Positions 1 to 5,658 of a stretch of DNA of 5,965 nucleotides are shown piece by piece. A program made the translations under genes and the position numbers. The notes under the pieces were generated by a model. The model did no database searches, was not told the origin of the DNA, and saw only the letters and a program-made list of their open reading frames with translations. Origin of the DNA: Candidatus Omnitrophota bacterium (GTDB taxonomy: Bacteria; Omnitrophota; Gorgyraeia; B26-G9); the NCBI GenBank assembly GCA_022013205.1, contig JAKLQT010000120.1:1-5965 (forward strand), in the 5' to 3' direction. Position 1 is the first letter of the stretch. Each line of letters begins with the position of its first letter.

Positions 1-161
1 ACTTTCGCCGGGTCCAATAATTCCAGGTCCCGGTGATAAGGGCAGAACAATTCATAATTTCCCTGCTGCTTAAGATATTCCGTAAGATTCCTGCCGACAA
101 AACCACCTGCCCCGGTAATAAAAATACGCGCCTTTTCCGGATTTTTGATATTTTTATTCAT
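1..161 (-). CDS. NAD-dependent epimerase/dehydratase (SDR), N-terminal 53 residues only
   Basis: The minus-strand frame from the ATG at 161 is open to the window edge and begins MNKNIKNPEKARIFITGAGG. RIFITGAGGFVGRNL (12-26) is a typical extended-SDR Rossmann start with the GxxGxxG NAD(P)-binding motif, and FCPYHRDLELLDPAKV follows, as in GDP-fucose synthase/WcaG-like epimerase-reductases. The catalytic Tyr/Lys lie outside the window, so the reaction is open: a 4-ketosugar reductase or epimerase, or a YerF-like reductase of the branch ketone. It begins 9 bases after the ThDP gene. The preceding TAG is in the same frame, so the ATG is the first possible start. Its ribosome binding site is poor: AAAGG (164-168) is only 2 bases away and GAGGA (175-179) is 13 bases away, so expression may depend on ribosomes finishing the upstream gene (inference). 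Confidence 0.8.
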   Translation of the reverse strand, partial: MNKNIKNPEKARIFITGAGGFVGRNLTEYLKQQGNYELFCPYHRDLELLDPAK

Positions 162-170
162 ATCCTTTGC

Positions 171-1979
171 CTATTCCTCGCAGGGAGCAACAATCATATT
201 CGATAAAAACTCTTCGCGGGTTAAAAACGGAAACATATCTTCTAACGGTTTTGAAACCATAGAACCATCGGCCCTGATCGCCGCACTATTAGTCGGAATA
301 ATCATCTGTTCTTCTAAAGCGCAAATCTCACATAGAACCGGTCCTTCATGGCTAAAAACCTCATCTAAGACTTTCGCGAGTTTTTCATTATTTTCCGCTT
401 TCACAAACCTAATATTGTATGCAGCGGCAATTTTCTTCGTATCCGGAAAGGATATCCCGGAAGTCTCTCCTTCGCCGACAAGATTGCCATTAAAAAACCT
501 TTTCTGTGTCTGCCGAATAGATAAGTATCCTTTGTTATTTATGACAAATATTTTTATTGGGAAATTATTATGTACAATCGTTTGCAGTTCCTGTATGTTT
601 TGCTGAAAAGACCCATCCCCGGTAATGGTTACCACTGGAGTATTTTTTGCCAACACTGCTATTCCGATAGCTGCCGGTAGTCCGAATCCCATCGTAGCCA
701 AAGCCCCGGAGGTAATATACCGCTGTCTGTTTTTGATATGAATAGACTGGGCTACTACATAAAAAGCCGAACCAGCATCGGATATTACAGGAATATCAGC
801 AGTTAGTCTTTTATTCAACTCCTCCATAAAATTATAAAAATTAATCGCCCCTTTGTTTTTTTTATACTCTTCCAGACACACTGGGTACTTATGTTTCCAC
901 TCATTGCATTTATTTAGCCAATTATCCGAAAAACTAAGTTTTTCATTTTTTAATGCAGTTGCAAGTTTTTCCAAGAATTTTTTTGCATCAGCGTTAATGA
1001 AATCAAAAATGTTTATGGTTTTCTTTCTGTGTTCTACCGTATCTATATCTACTACAACAACTTTAGCTTCGCGAGCAAACAATTTATATTCATGGCCGAC
1101 CACGGAAACACTTAAGCGGCTACCGATACTTAATATTAAATCGGCATTTTGCATAGCAAAATTTCCCGCTCTGGTACCCTTGGTTCCCACCCGACCGATA
1201 TAGCTTCTATTATCACTGGATATAACATCTATGCCCATAATCGGGGTGACCACCGGAATTTTATATTTGTTCGCAAAACTAACCAGTTCTTTAGCCGCCC
1301 CAGCTATTCTTATCCCGCGCCCGGCGATAATTACCGGCCGCTGCGCTGTTTTTAAATAATTGATTATCCGAGAAACTTCATCCTGAGAAGGCTCTGTTTT
1401 GAAATCTTCGTTAAGTTCTCCGGCATAAAAACCAACCAGTTCATTTTCATCTATAAGCGAGCTCTGAACATCCAAAGGAATATCTAACCACACCGGCCCG
1501 GGCCGGCCTGATTTTGCCAAATATAAAGCTTTTTCTAAATGATATTTTATCTTTTTCGGGTCATTTACCATTATCGCATATTTTGTGATTGATTCCACTA
1601 TGGGGATTATATCCACTTCCTGAACCCCGAATTGCCTTAATTTTATTCTAGAATTCTGAACCGTTTGCTTCCGTTTGGACTGTCCGGAGATAAAAATACA
1701 GGGAGCAGAATCCTGATAAGCACCGGCTAAGCCAGTAATGGTATTTGTCCCCCCCGGTCCGCTAGTAACCAAGACTACTCCAAAATCATTTTTAAATTTT
1801 GCATATGCCTCTGCAGCCATAGCACATGTCTGTTCGTGATGACAGCAGATATATTTAATCTTCTTAGAGTCGCCTACGGAATTAACCAGATGCATGCACC
1901 CACCGCCGGTAAGCATGAAAATATGTTTAACCGCATTCTTTTCCAGAAATTTAACAATATAATCCGATAATTTTATCAC
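171..1979 (-). CDS. Thiamine-diphosphate enzyme, acetolactate synthase/YerE-like
   Basis: This is a 602-residue ThDP enzyme with the three-domain acetolactate synthase architecture. The N-terminal PYR domain holds the cofactor-activating glutamate E49 (HHEQTCAMAAEAYA) and SGPGGTN (73-79). A central domain (about 200-340) contains RPVIIAGRG and ILSIGSRLS. The C-terminal PP domain has GALATMGFGLPAA and the metal/ThDP motif GDGSFQQN, 454-461, through NN, 481-482 (D455 to N482 is the expected 27 residues). Such enzymes decarboxylate a 2-oxo acid and transfer the acyl anion to an acceptor. The early TGGGCMHL and the late DGSMVSKPLEDMFPFL resemble, from memory, homologues in O-antigen loci rather than housekeeping IlvB, and no small IlvN subunit gene is present. 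YerE of yersiniose synthesis, which acetylates C4 of a CDP-4-keto sugar, is the nearest functional precedent. The GTG start overlaps the upstream stop (GTGA), with AAGGAG 8 bases upstream. Confidence 0.86.
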   Translation of the reverse strand: MIKLSDYIVKFLEKNAVKHIFMLTGGGCMHLVNSVGDSKKIKYICCHHEQTCAMAAEAYAKFKNDFGVVLVTSGPGGTNTITGLAGAYQDSAPCIFISGQSKRKQTVQNSRIKLRQFGVQEVDIIPIVESITKYAIMVNDPKKIKYHLEKALYLAKSGRPGPVWLDIPLDVQSSLIDENELVGFYAGELNEDFKTEPSQDEVSRIINYLKTAQRPVIIAGRGIRIAGAAKELVSFANKYKIPVVTPIMGIDVISSDNRSYIGRVGTKGTRAGNFAMQNADLILSIGSRLSVSVVGHEYKLFAREAKVVVVDIDTVEHRKKTINIFDFINADAKKFLEKLATALKNEKLSFSDNWLNKCNEWKHKYPVCLEEYKKNKGAINFYNFMEELNKRLTADIPVISDAGSAFYVVAQSIHIKNRQRYITSGALATMGFGLPAAIGIAVLAKNTPVVTITGDGSFQQNIQELQTIVHNNFPIKIFVINNKGYLSIRQTQKRFFNGNLVGEGETSGISFPDTKKIAAAYNIRFVKAENNEKLAKVLDEVFSHEGPVLCEICALEEQMIIPTNSAAIRADGSMVSKPLEDMFPFLTREEFLSNMIVAPCEE

Positions 1980-2725
1980 CGTCTCATCTCCTTTTTCATA
2001 CTGCTAAAGGCATCAAAGATTATTGCCGTATCCACTTTATAAGCAATAAACTGAATCCCAATCTCTTTAAACCTCCTAAGATCATCAGCATTATGCACCA
2101 TGCACCCGGCCCATTTTCCAGCCTTACGAATCCTTTCTACGCAATCTTCTAACGCATCAATAACTTTTTTATTCTTTACATCACCGGCAACACTTAAGGC
2201 AACAGACAAATCATATGTACCAATATATACAAGATCTACCCCCTCATCACAAATAATCGCGTCTAGATCGGTTATTGCCTTTTTGCCTTCAACTATTATG
2301 CCTACCAAAATTTTCTCATTTTGTGCTCTAAAATAATCTACACCGACACTACTATAGCCTCCAGCACGTATATATGGGTTAAACCCTCTATCACCTTTAG
2401 GAGCAAATTTACTATATTTGACAACCCTCTTTCTATCTTCAACATTTTCTATGTGCGGAACAATAATCCCAGCCGCACCCGCATCCAATGCCCTTAATAT
2501 ATCCGACTCATCATTGCGAGGCACTCTGATAATCGCATCACAGCCTTCAACTTCTGCGGCCATGACCATTTCCTGCGCGATCTTAAAGTCCATAACGCTA
2601 TGTTCCATATCTATAATCAGAAAATCCAGTCCTGATTTAGCCATGACATTTATCGCTGCCGGGCTCGGCAACTCACACCAAGTTCCCAAAACAAATTTCC
2701 CCTGATTCATTTGTTCTTTGATCAT
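1976..2725 (-). CDS. HpcH/HpaI-family class II pyruvate aldolase
   Basis: This family cleaves or forms 4-hydroxy-2-oxo acids from pyruvate and an aldehyde in a metal-dependent way; members act on HHED, 2-keto-3-deoxyrhamnonate or 2-keto-3-deoxyglucarate. The 249-residue protein spans the whole domain. Landmarks align with E. coli HpaI at a constant offset of three: H42 (HpaI H45, general base, in IDMEHS), R67 (R70, in IIRVPRND), E146 (E149, metal ligand) and D172 (D175, metal ligand, in IGTYDLS). The PYIRAGGYS segment (117-125) fits the family's RGxxxxxRAxxY region. The usual GPxDL loop reads GTYDL here. The ATG at 2725 has a strong GGAGGA (2731-2736) 5 bases upstream, 21 bases after the preceding aldolase. 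The last four bases overlap the next gene. The substrate cannot be read from sequence; context suggests synthesis of a 2-oxo acid for the downstream ThDP enzyme (inference). Confidence 0.86.
   Translation of the reverse strand: MIKEQMNQGKFVLGTWCELPSPAAINVMAKSGLDFLIIDMEHSVMDFKIAQEMVMAAEVEGCDAIIRVPRNDESDILRALDAGAAGIIVPHIENVEDRKRVVKYSKFAPKGDRGFNPYIRAGGYSSVGVDYFRAQNEKILVGIIVEGKKAITDLDAIICDEGVDLVYIGTYDLSVALSVAGDVKNKKVIDALEDCVERIRKAGKWAGCMVHNADDLRRFKEIGIQFIAYKVDTAIIFDAFSSMKKEMRR
1988..1993 (-). promoter_or_regulatory. Ribosome binding site supporting the GTG start of the ThDP enzyme
   Basis: On the minus strand this reads AAGGAG, 8 bases before the GTG at 1979. It lies inside the last codons of the HpcH/HpaI gene. 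With the GTGA start/stop overlap it indicates translational coupling and supports GTG over the next in-frame methionine at residue 22, which would remove part of the cofactor domain. Confidence 0.65.
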
Positions 2726-2746
2726 TTCAATCCTCCAGCGATCATA

Positions 2747-3784
2747 TTAAAAAGACAGATCCTGATTTTTAGCCTTTTCATTCTTTTGTTCTGCCAGTTC
2801 AATAGCAACGTCGGTTATGAAATCTTCCTGCCCCGCAACCACTTTGCGCTTACCCAGCTCCATAAATATATCCCGGGGGTCCACTCCAAACCTTTCTGCG
2901 GCAACTTTAACCTTTGTTGCAAAACCGGAAAAAACTCCGGCTAAACCACTGATTAACCCTATAGAAGTTATTTCCTGCGCCTTTGTCATCATTGTGGTAG
3001 CAATGTGTTCGCTCACATCCATCAACTTATATAAATCAAGTTCCGTTTCAATTCCTGCTTTATTTAGACAGCCCGCAAGAACTTCCATCTGACAATTCCC
3101 CGCCCCAGCGCCAAAACCGCGCAAAGTTCCGTCAATAATCATTGCTCCAGCTTTTATCGCAGCAAATGAATTGGCTATAGCCATCCCCAGATTATTATGG
3201 GCATGAAACCCTACTTTGACATTAGTCCCTTTAACCAATCTCCCAATATTTTCCGTAACCAAATCCGGCAGTGACGCTCCTGCTGAATCCATCAAAATTA
3301 CTCCCAAAGCACCGTATTCCTGCATTTTTAGAGCTTCTTCAAGCAAACGTTCTTTTGTCGTCATGTGCTGCATCATCAATATGCCAAAGGCTTCTTTGCC
3401 CTTGCTCCTGACATATTCGATATGCTGCCTTGTCACATCTGCTTCAGTACAATGCGCAGCTACGCAAACAAGGTCTACGCCGATTTCAAGCGCTGGAGCT
3501 AGATCATCCTTAATTGTCCCAAACCCAGGAATCAGAAAAACTCCCAACCGGGTTTTTTTTAACTGGCTTCGAGCCGTAGTCAGCATTTGATGGTCTGTTA
3601 AACCAGACAGTCCGACCTGTAACGAGGAAGCTCCCAGGCCGTTTCCATGACCGACAATAACTGTATATACCCCCGCGCTGTCTATTTCGGCACAATAGTC
3701 TCTAATATTTTCTACCGTAAGCTGATGCGCTACAGCATGAGACCCGTCTCGGAGAGTTGAATCAAAAAATAATATCTCGTTCAC
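2747..3784 (-). CDS. dmpG: 4-hydroxy-2-oxovalerate aldolase, DmpG/MhpE family
   Basis: Members are divalent-metal class II pyruvate aldolases that reversibly split 4-hydroxy-2-oxo acids into pyruvate and an aldehyde passed to the partner dehydrogenase. The 345-residue protein has a typical length. The N-terminal TIM barrel shows STLRDGSH (R12 binds pyruvate, D13 metal ligand, H16 catalytic base by family knowledge), GHGNGLGASS (45-54), AHCTEADV (110-117), DSAG (166-169), metal ligands in GFHAHNN (H194, H196) and GTLRGFGAGAGN (219-230). The C-terminal communication domain (about 275-330, with ELGKRKVVAGQEDF) is intact, so complex formation with the neighbouring dehydrogenase is expected. Oddity: the tyrosine that I recall as DmpG Tyr291/BphI Tyr290 (GVYSSF) is phenylalanine here (F285 in GVFSGF), and F83 stands where BphI has Leu87. 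The start is a GTG with AAAGG (3795-3799) 10 bases upstream. Altered aldehyde specificity or stereochemistry is possible. Confidence 0.9.
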   Translation of the reverse strand: MNEILFFDSTLRDGSHAVAHQLTVENIRDYCAEIDSAGVYTVIVGHGNGLGASSLQVGLSGLTDHQMLTTARSQLKKTRLGVFLIPGFGTIKDDLAPALEIGVDLVCVAAHCTEADVTRQHIEYVRSKGKEAFGILMMQHMTTKERLLEEALKMQEYGALGVILMDSAGASLPDLVTENIGRLVKGTNVKVGFHAHNNLGMAIANSFAAIKAGAMIIDGTLRGFGAGAGNCQMEVLAGCLNKAGIETELDLYKLMDVSEHIATTMMTKAQEITSIGLISGLAGVFSGFATKVKVAAERFGVDPRDIFMELGKRKVVAGQEDFITDVAIELAEQKNEKAKNQDLSF

Positions 3785-3789
3785 AACTT

Positions 3790-4671
3790 TTATACCTTTA
3801 TCTTTAGCAGTTTATTGTTTGCATATTCTTCGGCAATTTTTACCGCCGCACAGGTAATAATATCCAGATTTCCGGAATATTGCGGCAAATAATCTCCTAA
3901 CCCAACCACCTCTATCATTGTGGTGACCCTGTTATTCTCTGCTACCGGGCCCAGTTTTAATTTATAGCCAGGAACATATTGCTGAATTTTTTTAACCATT
4001 GCTTTAATTTCTGAACTAAGACGCTCTATCTTAGGATTTTTAATTGTCGCATAGATAGTATTATGCATTAAGACCGGTGGTTCGGCCGGGTTTAATATAA
4101 TAAGTGCTTTAGCCTTAGGCACCCCGGTAAACGACAATATGGAATCACGAGTAGTCTGAGTGAACTCATCAATATTAACTCTTGTGCCCGGCCCGGCGGA
4201 TTTAGAAGATATGCTGGCAACTATTTCTATGTATTCTGTTTCCGGATGTACCTTCATAATCGCATATGCAATCGGTATTACACTCTGCCCACCGCAAGTT
4301 ACAAGATTAACATTTTTCACATCCAGGCACTCGGCCATATTAATTACCGGAACACACATCTTACCTACCTGAGATGGGGTTAAATCAATGATATACTTTC
4401 CCATTTTTTCAAGAATCGAAGCATTATGAAAATGCACTTTTGCCGAAGTAGCATCAAATACTATATCACAGCAATCAGGATTATTTTTTATTGCTTCCAC
4501 CGAATCGCATGAAGTTCTAACCCCTAAAATCTTCGCTCTCTTTATCCCTTCTGATCTAGGATTTCTGCCAGCAAAAATTCCGCATTCTAAAAACTTAGAC
4601 CGCTGCACTTTTATCAACAGGTCACTTCCGATATTTCCCGTTCCGAGAATACCTACCTTTATTTTTTTCAT
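3790..4671 (-). CDS. dmpF: Acetaldehyde dehydrogenase (acylating), DmpF/MhpF family
   Basis: This enzyme reversibly interconverts aldehyde + NAD + CoA and acyl-CoA + NADH. In characterised systems it forms a complex with the 4-hydroxy-2-oxovalerate aldolase and receives acetaldehyde through a channel. The 293-residue protein has the Rossmann motif GTGNIG (10-15), TSAKVH (75-80), the catalytic cysteine in TCGGQS (C126), SAGPGTRVNIDEFT (158-171), and GNLDIITCAA near the C-terminus. All expected family landmarks are present; it is slightly shorter than the usual 300-315 residues. I chose the ATG at 4671. An in-frame TTG one codon upstream (4674) sits only 1 base from the GAGGA Shine-Dalgarno and is unlikely. 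It starts 15 bases after the dehydratase and ends 5 bases before the aldolase. The F-then-G order matches aromatic catabolic operons, but no hydratase precedes it. In a sugar locus it may run towards aldehyde formation (inference). Confidence 0.9.
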   Translation of the reverse strand: MKKIKVGILGTGNIGSDLLIKVQRSKFLECGIFAGRNPRSEGIKRAKILGVRTSCDSVEAIKNNPDCCDIVFDATSAKVHFHNASILEKMGKYIIDLTPSQVGKMCVPVINMAECLDVKNVNLVTCGGQSVIPIAYAIMKVHPETEYIEIVASISSKSAGPGTRVNIDEFTQTTRDSILSFTGVPKAKALIILNPAEPPVLMHNTIYATIKNPKIERLSSEIKAMVKKIQQYVPGYKLKLGPVAENNRVTTMIEVVGLGDYLPQYSGNLDIITCAAVKIAEEYANNKLLKIKV

Positions 4672-4675
4672 CAAA

Positions 4676-4682
4676 TCCTCTA
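4676..4682 (-). promoter_or_regulatory. Ribosome binding site deciding the dmpF-like start
   Basis: On the minus strand this reads TAGAGGA. It is followed by TTTG and then ATG at 4671, a short but workable 4-base spacing from GAGGA. For the alternative TTG start at 4674 the spacing would be only 1 base, so the ATG is preferred. Confidence 0.6.
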
Positions 4683-4686
4683 GGTT

Positions 4687-5658
4687 TTATTTTCTTAAAA
4701 GCCTACTATACCAATCAATAGCCTGCTGCAAACCTTCTTCCAACGTATGCTTCACTTTCCATCCTAGCACCTTTCTCGCCTTATTAGAATCCAGATATTG
4801 ATGCTTAATTTCGTATTTCACTTTGTTCTGTATGATATAATTAGGTTTCTTGCCCGCAATTTTATAGATTTTATCGACTAACTTTAATACAGTCATCGGA
4901 TTTTCATCGCTAAAATTAAATGCCTGGCCACCTAATTCAAGATGGGCCAGCTTTTCTGCAAGAAGCATATACCCGTTAGCAATGTCGTCGACAAAGACAT
5001 AATCTCGGGTAAATTTTCCATTGCTACGAATAAGAAGTTTTTTATCAGTCAAAGCGCATCTAATGGCATCTGGCACTATGCGAGAAAAGTTATAATCCCC
5101 CGGACCATAGATATTTCCACAGCGAGTTACACAAACAGGAACGCCGTATGTATGGAAGTATGTGTACGCAAGCAAATCCGCACAACTTTTAGAAACATCA
5201 TACGGATGGTCACCTTTTAAAGCTGCGTCTTCTTTGTAAGGAAGCACTTTATGTGCGCCATAGGCTTTATCGCTTGATGCCATAACTATTGCCTGAATCG
5301 ACTTTGTCTTGCGGGCTATCTCTAAAATATTCCAGGTGCCCTCTATATTGGATTTAAAAGTTCTTATTGGATTATTATTCGCCCGACTTACTATTGCTTC
5401 AGCTGCAAGATGAAAGATAATCTGTGGTTTATTAGTAGAAATTATCTTAGCAAGAGATTTCAAGTTTGCAACATCTGCTTTGATACCCTTAAAATTTTTG
5501 CTTTTAGCAATTAAAACAGACCCCTTACGGCTTTTAACTATATCAACCCCAACTACATTAGCCCCCAGCTCAAGCAGTGTATTAGTTAACCAGGAACCTA
5601 AAAATCCAATATGTCCAGTAATTAAAACATTTTTTTGTTCCCAAAATTTTTTATTCAT
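4687..5658 (-). CDS. rfbG: CDP-glucose 4,6-dehydratase-like SDR (short, divergent form)
   Basis: This is a 323-residue extended short-chain dehydrogenase/reductase. The likely reaction is conversion of CDP-glucose to CDP-4-dehydro-6-deoxy-D-glucose using tightly bound NAD. The N-terminus FWEQKNVLITGH resembles RfbG and carries the Rossmann motif GHIGFLG (15-21). HLAAEAIV is at 82-89, and the active-site segment SSDKAYG is at 127-133, with D129 and K130 in the dehydratase Asp/Lys positions. The catalytic Tyr and Lys are in YDVSK (Y152, K156). CGNIYGPGDYNFSRIVPD and the later RDYVFVDD belong to a shorter group than classical RfbG (about 355-370 residues), which has a GGGDWA-type motif here. The ATG overlaps the rfbF stop by 8 bases; a GGGAG (5669-5673) lies 10 bases upstream. 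Position directly after rfbF supports a CDP-glucose substrate. A related 4,6-dehydratase or epimerase acting on the same nucleotide sugar is the main alternative. Confidence 0.78.
   Translation of the reverse strand: MNKKFWEQKNVLITGHIGFLGSWLTNTLLELGANVVGVDIVKSRKGSVLIAKSKNFKGIKADVANLKSLAKIISTNKPQIIFHLAAEAIVSRANNNPIRTFKSNIEGTWNILEIARKTKSIQAIVMASSDKAYGAHKVLPYKEDAALKGDHPYDVSKSCADLLAYTYFHTYGVPVCVTRCGNIYGPGDYNFSRIVPDAIRCALTDKKLLIRSNGKFTRDYVFVDDIANGYMLLAEKLAHLELGGQAFNFSDENPMTVLKLVDKIYKIAGKKPNYIIQNKVKYEIKHQYLDSNKARKVLGWKVKHTLEEGLQQAIDWYSRLLRK

Noticed and set aside
158..173. Possible fusion or readthrough between the ThDP enzyme and the left-end SDR, which share a frame
   Set aside because: A clear TAG ends the ThDP protein at its expected C-terminus, and nothing indicates stop-codon recoding.
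145..606. 153-residue plus-strand open frame
   Set aside because: It lies antisense to the C-terminal coding region of the ThDP enzyme, has no recognisable motif, and overlaps a clearly conserved gene.
171..1979. Housekeeping acetolactate synthase large subunit (ilvB)
   Set aside because: There is no ilvN or ilvC neighbour and the operon is a sugar-nucleotide locus; the conserved ends look like sugar-locus ThDP enzymes. Not excluded without a phylogeny.
2726..2746. Longest intergenic gap, checked for a promoter or terminator
   Set aside because: It is 21 bases, filled mainly by the ribosome binding site of the next gene; no hairpin with a T-run is present.
2418..3590. Several plus-strand open frames of 77-124 residues opposite the two aldolases
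   Set aside because: They are antisense to conserved catalytic domains and show low-complexity, Ser/Thr-rich translations typical of reverse-strand shadows.
4669..4674. TTG at 4674 as the start of the acetaldehyde dehydrogenase
   Set aside because: The Shine-Dalgarno would be 1 base away; the adjacent ATG at 4671 is better spaced and gives the same protein less one residue.
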